The notes under the pieces were generated by a model. That model was given only the letters and a program-made list of their open reading frames with translations. It was not told where the DNA came from and made no database searches. From NCBI GenBank assembly GCA_015680685.1, contig MNCI01036754.1, forward strand, positions 84,713 through 148,712: 64,000 nucleotides of DNA, read 5' to 3'. How positions within the stretch are numbered: the stretch's first letter is position 1; the number at the start of each line of letters is the position of its first letter. Source of the stretch: Gnetum montanum. Taxonomy: Eukaryota; Streptophyta; Gnetopsida; Gnetales; Gnetaceae. The translations under genes and the position numbers were made by a program. Below are positions 1 to 12,359 of the stretch, in pieces.

Positions 1-266
1 TCAACAACTCATAGTACTTGGTAAAGTTGGCTGAATCTCTTTAAAGTAAGTCATTTGTAGTTTACACACAACGCAATCGTTACATTTCTCACAACCGCAC
101 GCCGCAACAGCACACACACATACTCACATTAACTACTAAGTTTATTTGGAGGTATCTAGGCCTTGGTGTTGCCAGAGACCAGCAGGCACCTAAATCTTGT
201 TCGAGGACACTCGTTGGCGGTCGCGTCCCAAACGGTCGCCAACAGTAGGGCTACATCAAGATTTGC

Positions 267-3200
267 TTAGCCAATGATGCTAGGTCATGGTGGAGGCTCT
301 TCTTCATCCACCATGTTGTTGGGTCTTGTAGCATTGCCTAGTGCCTATCAAAGATAACAATCACAAAAATTCATAAACCAATTTACAATACACAACCTAA
401 TGGAAAAAGCATAATATAAAGACAAAAAAAACTAACCTTAGAGGATCCTATATTAACCATGTTTGGAGGCAATCTATTAAGGACCTGCTCCAAGCATTAG
501 AGGATCTTGACCTCTAATAGCTACGTCTAGTCCTCATGGCTGAAGTTAACACCCACAAGGGTCTTGTCCTTGTGCATGGTGGTCCATGCAAGTGGCTACA
601 TCAAAAAGGTGATAAACGATGTCTCCCTTGAGGGCATCATAATCTCTTGCTCTAGGGATTCACTAACCACTGTGTGTTGAGAGAATAGCTTAAAGACCTA
701 ACTCCTAACAATCACTTCAATGAACAACTCAAGGTGGTGGGCTTTGACGAACTCTTCTTTGAGGTGCTACAAATATGCATCTCACTCACACTTGTAGTGG
801 CACTTGTGGTCGTTTTGTGTGTACCTCCACTTGCACACCTTAGCACTAAAGCTCTTTCACTCTTGGATTTTTTAGGTGAGTAGATTCATTTGAAATCTTT
901 GCTCAGTAATCTCCTAGGTGGCTTCATTTTTGCCTCGAATCATCGACTAGTACTTGGCATAATCGATCTCTATAATCTACCAAGTACTATCTCCCTATGC
1001 CCAAGCCTATATGAAATCATAAGGTTCTTGTTCCTTGTAGTTAGGCTCACCACGATCTCCTTGAGCTTGTGCATGTGTTTCCACAAGTACTCATTCGAGC
1101 GCCTGTAGGTCCATAATGCTTTCACATTGGAAAGCATGCACTTGCTAATTACCTTGTATACATAGGAAGGCACCTGCTCCACCTTAGGAGGATACTCGGG
1201 GATAAAATCCACCTTGGCCATCTAGTTGAGATCCAAATGGAGGTTAGAACCTATTGGCATACAATAAGAAAATCAACATTAGCCACAAAATAAGCACAAA
1301 ATTGGTAAATCCATGTAAGTAAAACAACAACGTACATACTGAGCTTAGGATCCACCTACTGTATGTGGTACACCATATCCTCTACAATGCCTTAAATGAA
1401 GGCAAATTTATCTGGCATCTCTACCCATGGATTTATGTGTTAGGTAGGCGCTAGTGGTGGATCACTAGCAGGGACATCTGAGGTTGTAACCAAACACAAT
1501 GCAATACTTAACAACTAAATAGCCAAAGATGCAAAAAAAAAGAGTGAAAGTAGATGGCAACTTAAAGCATTTACCTAGCAAGCCCTTAGGTGTCAGGGCA
1601 AGAGGATCTCCTATTTTTACATTATCACAGAGGCTAGCAGAATTACCCTTAGGGTGGAGTAGCCCCTCTCCATCAAACTGTTGTAAGGTCCCTGTGACCT
1701 CAGGTAGCTCCTATTTATGTGCTTCCTCCTCTTCAACTTGAGGAGGAACCATCTCTGCTGTTGTCGCTGTCGTTGCTTCTTCACTAGCATTCTTGTCTAA
1801 CTCACCAACATGGCATATAGCATTAGCATAACATAACATGAGAAAAAATAAAAAATTATAAATATAAAAAAAATAAAATACAAAACCAATGCATCCAGGA
1901 TATGTCTACTAACTTGCAACCATTGAACAGAAGGTGGCTATGTTGAGGTAGACCTTCTTGACATTTGCCTATCCAACCATAGGGATAACCTCCTCTAATG
2001 GGCATGGCCTCTTGATTTTCATCTTGGAAGATCCCACCATCTCTGCAATGTACCAGTTAGCCTTGCTTACATCCCCAATGATCATTAGGGGACACTCACT
2101 TATGCTATTATAAGAATAATGTGACCATGACCTCCTTAGATGAGCCTTCATCGTAATTGAGTATGAATCGTCAATCCCCTTAGAGGGGTCTTGCATGCTA
2201 GTGATAATAAACAAGTGCCTAACCCAAGGCTTGGATAGCTACTTGCAATTCTACACAACCTAATGCCTACTATCTTGGATCACTAGGAACTCCACAAACC
2301 TTGGTAGATATGTTGCAAAGAACATGAAGAGGACATGAGACCTCACTTGCAGGTTGTAGCAAAGCTTGCCTATAGTCTGATGGTGATGAAGGAGGCCTAG
2401 TTAAATTTGGTGCCCTCCTCTAGAGCCTCCCTCATCACTCGTGCTTACTTCATCCCAAGGATTTTTCCTTGGGAGAGTAACTTTGGAAAGGCATGGACAC
2501 AAAAAAGAGGGTAGAGCTTTTGGACTTGAGGTACATGCACATCTCCAACCATGATGCCTTTGTGAGATAGAGTGGTTCCCAACCACTTCTCAATCTCTAA
2601 TTTGTAGTCTACACCTCTACTAGCCTTATTAATGACTAATGGACCTTCAGAGGGGAGGTGAAAGAAGTTTGCAAAGAAAGCATTGCTGAGGTCTAGGACC
2701 ACCCTCACTTTGTGCACATGGGTGACAAAGTGGTAGGCATCACTACTAAAGGAGTCAATAATGGTGACCATCTCAACCACTAGAGTGCCTAGGCTAAGGG
2801 CCAAGAAGAGGTCTATTAACCTAGCATGTGTCAATTGACCGATCAACATGTCTGAGGCCTTATGAAACAACCAATGCTATGCCCCCTCCACATCACCATA
2901 TTTCATTATGAGGGTGGCCTTGCTACAGCTTGTGGTGACCACCGTCACCTCTCTTGAAGAAACTACAACTATAACATAGGCAAATATAACATTAGCATTA
3001 TGCAAGGACAGATCAACAAGTGCATGTGAGCAAACTATAAAAGCTAAGCCAAGTAACAAACACTTACACGGAATAAACAATGCACTTGATGGAGGTGGTG
3101 GTGCAACTGGCTCCTCAAAGTTGGGTTTGCCACTAGTCCATCCCTCATCAAACCAACTGTAAGTCTTGCATCACTCAAATGCCTTTAGGTACTAGGTAGG

Positions 3201-5335
3201 ATAGCTCTTTAAGTCCTCTCCCACCTGCTAAATCATGGCCTCCTAAAGGTTTAGACTAGAGGAGAACACCTCTAGGGTGGTGCAGGTCAAGGTAAGAGCC
3301 CCTAGTTCATCATGGAGCCCCTCGTCATCAACTTTAAACCTAACATCAAACATGAGCAACTAGTAGTTAGTAAATCTAGCATGGCCAATAGCAATAGAGC
3401 ATAACACAAAAACATGAGCACTTACCCTCTTGTGCAGTATACTGTTCCAAGTAGATTCTAGAACACGGTATGCACATGCATAGCAACAAAGAGGGTGTTG
3501 TCCTTGTTGTGGCAAGGGAACTCCAACATGTTCCATATCCTAGCTAGGGGATGAGTGCCCTTGAGGCCTTACCTCAAACCACTTGCTTGTCCATCATTGG
3601 TCATGGGTTTATTAGACATGAACCTCAGTATGTCTCGATTGGCCCTAGGTAGTAATGTTTTGACAATGGCAGCTATAGCCTCCACTGCTATGTGTGATCA
3701 TATGATCACACTAAACTACCATAGTAAGAATGTTAGGAACTCGAAGGCCCCTACTTGAAACCATACCACTGAATGACCCAACTTCATGTTCGGTGTAGGC
3801 ATGTTAGGCACAAGCTTGCTCATGCAGTAGAGGATGTTGAAAAACTCCACGATGACCAAGATTGACTTTAGGAACACCCTATAATCACATAAATAGAAAA
3901 TGCAGTGTTAGTACACAATAGATGCATTTTGTCAAAAATATATTAATTTACATTTAGCAAAATTTAACATAAGATAATGTAGCTTAGAAAAATATCCTAG
4001 GGCCCCCTAGGCCCCATGAGTATAGGATGTCAACATATACATTTGACACGCCTAGTACTCATTGGGGTATAGCATGTTTAGCATAGTGTTAGCATTTCAT
4101 TTCATATATTTGCATGTTTTACATTATCTTAGTTTGCACATCTTAGCAATTTGGCATTCGAGTTTCAATTTTAGCATTACTGCAACTTTAGCATTGTTGG
4201 CATTTTACATTTAGCAAATTCTTTCAAAATTTTCTAACTCTGGGTAGTGTAGTTTGGAGTAGTCACAAAATTTTCCAACTTTGGGCTATGCTCCCATTGA
4301 GGGTAGCCTCAAAATTTCATAGAATTCTCAAAATTTTCTAACTTTGGGCTACAGTCCCTGATAGCTTAACCCTAAACAAAAAATAAAAAATCTCAAATCA
4401 AAAAGAAAATCTAATTTTTGTTCAAAGGAAAAAAGCTTAAATTTTTTTAAAAAAATTAACTAACTGTTGTTCACAATGACACCCCTGCATTACCCCTTGC
4501 CCCAAGCGTAGCCCCACGAACCCCATCATAATTCTTGCCCTGTGGCATGCTGTCATGGCTATCATTGGTGCTAGTGCTTGTGTTGCACCTTGCCCTTGAA
4601 ATTTATGAAATTTTATACATAAAAAAAGAAAGAGAGAGAGGTGGTAATCATAGGGCCACTTGCCATTAAAATCCCCTACCCCGTGCCTAATGTGAAAAGA
4701 GGATCAATGGAAAAGAAAATTGCAAGGATTCGTTGTGCCATTGCCTCACAGGCAACCACCCCATGGTAGTTGCCAAGCCTCAGATCCATCCCATTCCTTT
4801 GCCAATTGCTTGGTGCAAAGGATAATTTTTTTGAAAAAATAAAAACCATATAAAATTGCAGCAGTGGCTCGTCATGCCTTGGCTTTGCAAGTGACAGCCC
4901 CAAGGCTATCACTAAAACCCAATCTCTCATCTTGCACACCACAAAAAAAGAGTAGGAATAATTTTTCTATTTGCATAGGTTGGTGGCCTTACCCTTCTCC
5001 TATGGACACACTAAACAGCATAACACAAACCCCCATGTCATGCTCTCACCTAGTCAAAAAAACCCTTAACCCATGAAACCCTTGCCAAAAAAATTTGTGT
5101 GCTTCATCCCTGGCCACAATGACCTAAACAACCATGGTGGTAGTGGCCCTTTTAGTAGTAAGGAATCGTCCAAAAGCTAGTGCCAAGCCCCAAACACCTA
5201 AGTATGGAGAGCCAAAAATGTGAAAGAGGAAAATGAGGGTGAGCATAGTGGTGTATTTCGTAGTCAGTGGCACCCTCATCTTCTTCACGCATGCTCGTGG
5301 TAGGTGCTACATGCCTCACTTTCCCTCCTCTACAT
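267..5335 (-). pseudogene. Antisense eight-exon gene, copy A0 (function unknown)
   Basis: Exons read on the minus strand: exon 1 about 5,335-5,262 (decayed, donor lost), exon 2 3,878-3,426, exon 3 3,339-3,068, exon 4 about 2,968-1,914, exon 5 1,796-1,575, exon 6 1,477-1,340, exon 7 1,250-437, exon 8 344-267. The lengths of exons 2, 3, 5, 6 and 8 (453, 272, 222, 138, 78) keep the same phases as in copies B and C. Exon 2 begins with a hydrophobic stretch FLKSILVIVEFFNILYCM, matching MLKPILIILDIMGILCCM in copy C. Exon 4 carries the best conserved block, with IDLFLALS and LYPLFCVHAFPKLLSQ. Exon 7 has VKALWTYRRSNEYLWKHMHK, a likely coiled coil. The product ends in an acidic, proline-rich tail ending SIIG. 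Many in-frame stops show it is dead. I do not recognise the family. Confidence 0.82.
3879..5261 (-). other. Long first intron of antisense gene A0
   Basis: No coding sequence was seen here. The acceptor is ATTATAG next to exon 2. The intron contains LTR-like phrases such as GGGCTATGCTCCCATT (4,285-4,300), which resemble the U3 motif of the A/D LTRs (GGACTATGCTCCCATT at 20,852). It is otherwise A-rich low-complexity sequence. It aligns in order with 10,600-11,700 in A1. Confidence 0.55.
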
Positions 5336-5689
5336 TGGCTAGGCTGGGGTGCTAGCATCTATGTTTATGCAACATTGTTTGTAGACTATGCTCTTGTTAC
5401 AACCATGCTATGCTCTAAAAGTTTATTTTTACATTTTGATAATGATAGATTTACCAAGGATAAAACACACTTATATACCCATGGAGACCACTTTAAATTT
5501 TTACCTACCCATTGCTATGCTCAATAGTGCTAAGCATAGCTAGGGGTGAGCATAGTCTCTAGAGTTAAAAAAATTATTTTCCTAATAGTCTCTGAACTTA
5601 GAAAATTTAAATTTTTCTTGTCACCTAGTGGGTGCCTAAGCCAATTTTGCTTCTTCAACACACCAAACCTCATTCCAAATGATGCATTT

Positions 5690-5870
5690 AGTGCACCCAA
5701 CCATCAACTATGACATTAAGCTAGAGCATAACTATCCATTATGATTTTTAACAAGCATCCAACCATCCACTACAATGTTAAACTAGAATTTTGTGGTCCA
5801 CTAAGATCTTAAACTGGCAATCCCATGGCTTCTCGAGGCCCAAAATTGGCCCACGCATCCCTTCTTAACC
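5690..5870 (+). repeat. Pre-RT boundary repeats of A0
   Basis: Several imperfect copies of a unit containing CACTAAGATCTTAAACTGGC or similar, for example 'ttaaactagaattttgtggt' and 'cttaaactggcaatcccatgg'. It matches the block at 12,165-12,270, directly upstream of the A1 pol region. This identifies the lost downstream neighbour as RT. Confidence 0.65.
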
Positions 5871-5892
5871 TCATTTTCACATGTAAAAATTC
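5870..5892. other. Deletion or recombination junction joining A0 to A1
   Basis: To the left is the spacer that precedes RT in sister copies. To the right the reading becomes gag (F-I-Q-C-W-S-A-L-L-N-E-I-H-E-P-I), matching FIQRWSAALNELHEPI of copy B. The A0 pol, 3' LTR, any intervening DNA, the A1 5' LTR and the first half of A1 gag are absent. Confidence 0.7.
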
Positions 5893-8190
5893 ATACAATG
5901 TTGGAGTGCATTGCTCAATGAAATCCATGAGCCCATCATGGAAACACACTTGCTAGTGATTTTCAAAGATGCAGTGAATGAATTTATTAAGTTAAAGCTG
6001 TATTACCTTACCCTGTAGTTTTTGAGCCAAGTGATTGCTCAAACTAAGAGCATTCAAGATGTGGTAGAGGCTAGCAAAGACTTGGTCTGCATGGCCTACA
6101 AAAACTTACACTCCAAAAATGATAAAGACAAGGGTAAACAAGCAACCACAACTATGGTAATAGTGGCCAATGAGGCCAAGACAAACAACACCAAACTAAA
6201 AGCCAAGCCACCCAAGGCCTCAGCCAACAACAAGGCTTCTAGCTCTAGCACTACTACTAGCAACTAGCCTACATCATCAACGATCACAAGGTAAGCTACC
6301 CCAAGGCCAAACTTTGAGTGAAAGGATCACTGAAAGTACACACCATTGCCACTTAAGCCATTGAAATTCTTATACCAACTACTTAAAGCTAGATGCATCC
6401 AGTATAAGTAGATGTCTAAGGATGCTTGAAAGTGCCATGATAGGTACTACAATCTCCTCAAGAATCCCTCAGTTGTAGCACCAAACAAGCCTATGGTTCC
6501 TAAACATTTTAGGCTAGATCATTTTTTCCATTATCATCAATTGCTTGGACAAGACATAGACTATTACATGGCCTTGCAGGATGATATACAATACATGATT
6601 AATAGGGGTGAGTTGGTCCTTGATGCAACCAACCCTATTCACCCTCAAAATCAATCAATGAGGGTTTACAAGGATCCTCTTAATGCAAGCGATGCAAGGT
6701 ACACCATCCCAAAACTAGCGTAGGAGCCATTTGTGGTTCATATGGCCTTTGGAAATGCTAGGGCCCCTTCAATGTCAACTAGTTCAAAGATCCCTTTCAT
6801 TATCAGAGCACCATCTTGGGCACCCATAACATTATTTGTGGTCAGGGTTACATAGCATGTTGCAATGGCAACAGCCTAGTCATCCTTTGTCATAAGGATT
6901 CCACAACATGTAGACTCCCCACCTAGTAGGAGTTTGGTGGTGGAAATTGAATCAGTCCCTACTCACCTAAGGCCCCATCTTGCAAGTGATACCAATAGGC
7001 AATCGATGTGAGAACTAGGGAGGCCCAACAAGCACCTCATTGAAAAAATGGTTAGGTAGCACTAGGAGCAAAGTGTACTAGGCCCATTGAAGCCCATCCC
7101 CTTGTCCTCTATTTCCATGGGCAAGTCATCGAAGAAGGCCATCACAAGAAACCAAAAATAGAGCACTAAGGCTCCAAAACAAGTAAGGCAAGTAAAGCCT
7201 AAATCTTCTTCACAATAGATTCATCTCTTGGGCTACATGGAGGAGATGAAGGCCAACAAGATAGTAGATAGTGGAAAAGACTTCCTTGATGCATTGGCCT
7301 ATGATAAATAGGCTTTAAAATTAAAAAATATAATACTAAGCTTGTATGACTTAATCAAGACCTCCTCTACCCATCATGAAGCACTAGTCCATATGTTGAC
7401 CTTCATTCCTATGATGGAGAATATCTCAGTGAATGAATGATGCATTCATGCTATGATGTTTCCTCCTACACCATAGGAATTGAGCACAATGCCCCTGGCA
7501 TTTTATGATGAGGTGATCAAGGTTGACCTTGAGAAGGATCAGGTTATTATTGAACTAATGTTTATCATAATCTACATGGGACAATGTAGAATCTACAGGG
7601 TGCATGTTGACAATGGGCCAACCACTAATGTCATCCCATATATCATTGTTGACAATCTGGGTCTTGCCAACCAAATCAAACCTACAAAGGTAACATGCTT
7701 GAAATCTTTCAAAGGGTTGCATGTCATCATAAGGGGAGTAGTCATGATAGCCTTTGTGGGAGGGGTATAATTCCCCACCACCATAGAATTCATTGTCATC
7801 AAGGAGATGCCACGTTTTAACCTACTCTTGGGTAGGCCTTGACTGGCCTAGCTATGGGCCATCTCCTTTCCAATCCAACAAGAAATCCACCTTCCATATG
7901 AAGGTGGTGAGGTTATCATTTATGGTGATAATGTAGCCCCTCTGGTCATCAACAAGATTGACACAGAACAAGGATTAAAGGTGGAGTTCCCTAATGATGT
8001 ATCTCCCATGAAGGATGAGGGTGAAATGTGTGAGGCAGACCAACCTGAGAAGCTAAAGGGAGTCAATGATCTCCTAGAAGATGCTTTGTGGGTAGAATTT
8101 CTCTTTGACATAGTTGAAAAAGTTCAAGGTAAGTACCACATAGTACTGTCTAGGACCTACATGCACCCTAACCCACATCGGGTTAGGTAG
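5880..8190 (+). pseudogene. gag (C-terminal half) and protease, copy A1
   Basis: Capsid C-terminal part starts at FIQCWSALLNEIHEPI and continues through QTKSIQDVVEASKDL (~6,040) and a lysine-rich linker. The nucleocapsid region FRLDHFFHYHQLLGQDIDYY (~6,510-6,570) has lost the cysteines of the C-x2-H-x4-H-x4-C knuckle seen in copy B. A proline-rich linker follows. The protease is at about 7,480-7,900 with VHVDNGPTTN (~7,600), where canonical D-T/S-G-A is D-N-G-P. The downstream motif FNLLLGRP is also present. Several in-frame stops occur (for example at 6,265, 6,721, 7,437, 7,768, 7,842). Inactive. Confidence 0.82.
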
Positions 8191-8893
8191 CAACTATGTG
8201 ACCAAGGCATCCCCTTAGTCTAATATGTGCTAGGTGCTTGCCTGCCCCTAACTTCTGTGTACCTCATTTATTTGCATTTTTTTACACATTAATGCTTATC
8301 TTGGTTGTTTTCATTCTACATTGTTTACTTTATTATGCATTTATTTCTTTCATTTGTGCATTTATGCTTAATTTATGCCTTTGCTTATTAAGTTTACTTT
8401 TTAGTAGTTGTTAGCCTACAAAACATTAAAATACATAAAAATCATAAAATTTGAAAATTGCAAAAGTACATGGTTTGCCATGGCCTTAAACTAGCATCAC
8501 ATAGCCCAAAAAGGCCTTAAACTAGCATACAACCCACCATGGCCCTAAACTAGCATCGCACGACCCACCATGGCCTAAAAATAGCAACACTTTTACTTCA
8601 AACGCATGGCCCAAAATGGCCTTAAACTACCACTACAACCTGGAATGGCCTAAAACTATCATCATAGCCAGAAATGGCCTTAAAATAACATTAGCTTGAA
8701 ATGGGCCAATCACGTCAATTCATCACATTACTAGCATCAAGCACATAGCAAATAAATGCATACACCATGTATAGCAACAACATTCATTACATCTCATACA
8801 AATAATAGTACATAGCTTGGTCATCTGCAACATGTGGGAAAAAATACACAAAAATGCAAAAATGTCCAACAATAGGGCTACATTAGGATATGC
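8191..8893 (+). repeat. Post-protease boundary repeats and spacer, A1
   Basis: About 8,460-8,710 holds a tandem run of 25-35-bp units of the form CCATGGCCTTAAACTAGCA with drift. The flanking 8,191-8,460 is T-rich noncoding sequence and 8,710-8,893 is A-rich; neither holds a gene. Homologous blocks sit at 44,709-45,220 (C), 61,905-62,245 (D) and 35,600-35,900 (B, inverted). Confidence 0.75.
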
Positions 8894-11792
8894 TCAACCA
8901 ATGGTACTAGGTGGGGGTCGAGTCCTTTCTTCCTCCACTATGCTACTAGAGATTGCAACATTGCCTAGTGCCCATTAACAACATAATAACAACAAAATAG
9001 CAAACCTATAAGCAAATGTACGATGTAGAAACTAACATGAAAAGCATAAAAAAACACAAAAACTAACCTAAGAGAGTCCTACATTGATCATGTCTAGAGG
9101 CAAGCTATGAAGGCCCTCCTCTAAGTGTTGGAGGATCTCAACCTCAAATAGCCATGTCCAATCCTCCTAGCCAAAGCCAACCCCCTCAAGGGACTTGCCT
9201 TTGTCCATGGAGGTCCATGCAAGTGACTCCATGGAAAATGTAGTAGACAAAGCCTCTCCTAAGGGTGTAAGAATTTGCATCTCTAGGGAACCACTAACCA
9301 CTATATAGAAAGCAAATAATGCATAGGCTTGTCTCTTGTTGGTTATCTTAAGAAACATCTCATGGTGGTAGCATTTAACAAAATCTTCTTTGAGCTACTG
9401 AAGATACATGTCTTTCTCATGTTGATAGTGGTGTTTGTGGTTATTTTGCATCTTCCTCAACTTATACACCTTGGTACTGAAGTTCTTCCAATCCTGGTTC
9501 TTCTCTGTAAGTAGATCCATCTATAGATGCTACTCAATAATCTCTTTAGTGGTGTCATTTTTGCCATGGATGGCCAACTAGTACTTGGCATAATCAATCT
9601 CTACAGTTTGCCAGGTACTATCTTCCCATCACTGAGCCACTAGGAAATCATATTAGGATTGAAGGTCCTCAATCTTGGTGTCTTGGCTTGTCACCCTCTC
9701 TTGAAGTTCATGCACGTGTTTCCATAGGTGCTCATTTGAGTGCTTGTAGACCCATAATGACTTCATGCATGAAAGCATGCACTTGTTGATTGCCTCGTAT
9801 ATATGAGGAGGTACCTACTTCACTCTAGAAGGAAACTTAGGGATGACATCCACTCTAGCCACTTGGCTTGGATCCCCGTAAAGCTTAGAACCTATTGCCA
9901 TACAACAAGAAAATCAAGTTTAGCTAGACACTAAGCATTAAATTGATAAAGCAACATAAGAAAAGTAACATCATATGCATACTAAACTTAGGATCTACCT
10001 ATTATAGGTGGCCAATCATGTCCTCCACGATGCCTTCCATGAAGGAAAACTTGTTAGGAATTTCTACCCATGGCTTCATGTGGTAGGTAAATGTGGATTT
10101 TGGACCACTAGTAGGCTCATCTAGGGTTGTGATACAACAATGTAATAAGCAACAACTAAATAGCCAAAGATTCAAGAGCAAAAGAGCAACAACAGATGGC
10201 AACCTAAAGGACTTACTTAGTAGACCCTTAGGTGAGAGAGCAAGAAGGTGACCTAGCTATACATTGTCAAAAAGATGGTTAAAATCACCCTTGTCAGGGT
10301 GAAATAGCCCCTCCTCCAACTATTGGAGGGTTGTTGTAGCCTTGTGTAGCTACTTCCTATTTTCTTCCCTCTCTTAATTTGAGGAGGGGTTACCTTTGCT
10401 ATTGTTACCACCATGGATTTAGTAGCCCTCTCCTCTAATTTACAAACATAAAATGTTAGCACATGTTAATATAAATTAATGAATTAGTATAATATAGCAA
10501 AAAAACTAAAACTAACTATTGGATAGGCCATTTTGATGAACACTTAGCATCACGAGTGCCTCCAAGATGGGAGCATAGTCTTGGCCATTGCTAGTGAATC
10601 AAGGTTTGGCCGTCACCCCAACACTCTCTTCTCCACTACCTAGCACACCATTTTAGTGTTGTACAACACCCTTTTTTCTCCATCACTCCTTGCATGCCCC
10701 ATGTATCCCACCACTATAGGGAGAAGCATGTGCTATGTGCTTGACATGGCCATGCTATCTGTAGCAACATCATTAAACACACACCATGGTGCTACCCTTC
10801 TGTTTCACCTTGCCATAGCCCCAAATTTTTGAATAGAAAAACAAAAAAAAAACACTACACCAAAACGCATCCTTCACATTGTGCCTCCTTCCCATGGCCT
10901 TTGCAGTCACACTACTGCTATAGGACATGACACCCCCACAACATCTATAGCCTTTATGGCCACTAATGCATCCATGCCTCATGCTCATGCATTTGCTTTT
11001 AAAAATAAAAAGAATCTATAGGGCAAGCCCTTGTTGTACCCCTCCCTACAGTAGGTCACCTTGGCCATCACTGGTGCCCTCATCTTGGCCTCACATGTAG
11101 AGAAATTTTTTTTCAAAAAGTACAAAAGAAATCTACAAAATTTCTTGCTACAAAACCCTCTATCGTGGAGGTGATTTCCCCATAGTAATCATCAAACCCT
11201 AATCCCTACCTTGCATTGTAGGAAGATTGAAAATTTTCAAAAAATGAAAAAAACAATGCAACCCCTACTACACCATTTAACTTGCAGGTGATGGCTTCTG
11301 GCTACTACCATTGCCAAACCATAAATCCCTATCCCAATTCAAAATAGAAAAAATTTTCAAAAGAAAAACTCTACAGGAAACCCTACCACCTATGAACTCA
11401 TCACACCTTTAACCCTACGCATGCAACTGACCATCCCTAGCCATCAATGACAAATCCTTATCCATTAAAAATGTAGAAAAACCCTTAAATCCTTATGCAT
11501 ATCCAATCCCCACAAGTCAAGGAACCTTCACAACAAAACCCCTTTGTGCTCATGCATGCCCTCTCTCTATTGCAGGGGCTAAAGTAGCCATAGTTGTAGT
11601 GGCCCCTACGATGACAAGGTGCTACCAACATCTTCTCCCAAGACTCCAAGTGCAAGAAGCAAGTGTAGAAATGAAAAAAATGAAAAATGAAAGAGTGTAG
11701 TCCATGTACCTAGTAGACAGTGATGCCCTCTACTCCTCCATGCGTGCCTATTGTAGTTGTCCTAGTAATCGTTCTCCCTCATCTACGTTCAT
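8894..11792 (-). pseudogene. Antisense gene, copy A1, missing exons 2-4
   Basis: Exon 1 is 11,792-11,710 (ATG, 83 bp, phase 2; donor CTAG|GTACAT). Exons 2, 3 and 4 are absent between about 10,520 and 11,700, a deletion of the conserved core. Exon 5 is about 10,440-10,215, exon 6 about 10,125-9,990 with IPNKFSFMEGIVEDMIGHL, exon 7 9,891-9,068 (824 bp, phase-preserving) with GSKLYGDPSQVARVDVIP, LWKHVHELQERV and LAWTSMDKGKSLEGVGFG, and exon 8 about 8,971-8,894 ending PSTIG. Acceptor GCAATAG|GTTC before exon 7 is at the same position as in all other copies. Stops and a frameshift in exon 5 make it inactive. Confidence 0.8.
10520..11709. other. Low-complexity region replacing exons 2-4 of the A1 antisense gene
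   Basis: A-rich, gene-free DNA with repeated phrases such as 'gaaaatttt'. Much of it aligns loosely with intron 1 of A0 (4,300-5,260), so it is mostly residual intron 1 after deletion of the following exons. Confidence 0.5.
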
Positions 11793-12359
11793 CAGTTCGG
11801 GGTGCTGATGTCCACTTTGACGAGTCATCTTGGTTGTAACTATGTTCTTCATAGATCACGGTACACTTTGAAACCTTGCATTTTCAAATTTTGAGAATGA
11901 TAGACTTACCTAAGATGAAATGTACTTTTATACCCCCTGGGACAACTTAATGACTTACCAACCCTGAGACTACAGTTAACACTATTTGTGCAATGGAGAG
12001 TGTAGTTGGGTGAAAGCATATTCACCCAAACGTAGAAAAGTTTTTGATTTTTATAGCTGCTCCTAGACATAGAAAAATTTTAAATTTTTCTTACTACCCA
12101 ATGAATGCCTAGTTTGACTCCACTTCCCAAGTACTCCTAGCCTTGCTCAAAATGATTCATCTAGCATATATGATGGTATGCTAAGACCTTAAACTAGCTT
12201 CCCATGGTCTGCTAAGATATTAAACTAGCACCCATGACTTATTGAGGCCTAAAATTGGCACCAACATGCTTACCTTCTTTAACAATGCATGTGCATACAT
12301 AGGAAAATTTTTATTGCATTGTTTTCCTTCATTTTACACATATGACTTAATTAAGACAA
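11793..12359. promoter_or_regulatory. Divergent spacer between antisense exon 1 and RT, A1
   Basis: This spacer separates the start of the antisense gene (leftward) from pol (rightward). It shares 'gatagacttacctaagatgaaatg'-type sequence with 5,440-5,470 of A0. The boundary repeats at 12,165-12,270 (CTAAGACCTTAAACTAGC, CTAAGATATTAAACTAGC) lie in it. Position implies it holds the antisense promoter; no clear TATA box was identified. Confidence 0.45.

Larger units (their letters stand above)
1..5880 (+). mobile_element. Element A0: left-truncated copy of the giant Tat-like LTR retrotransposon
   Basis: This is the 3' part of a copy whose gag-protease lies beyond the left edge. It contains the whole antisense gene (minus strand), that gene's long first intron, and the repeat-bearing spacer that in sister copies lies just before the RT. 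At about 5,880 the RT that should follow is missing and the sequence jumps into the gag gene of A1. The DNA is CpG-poor and AT-rich like A1 and D, unlike B and C. Strand is given for the gag-pol sense. The assignment rests on collinearity with 45,377-50,370 and with the reverse of 30,440-35,354. Confidence 0.8.
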
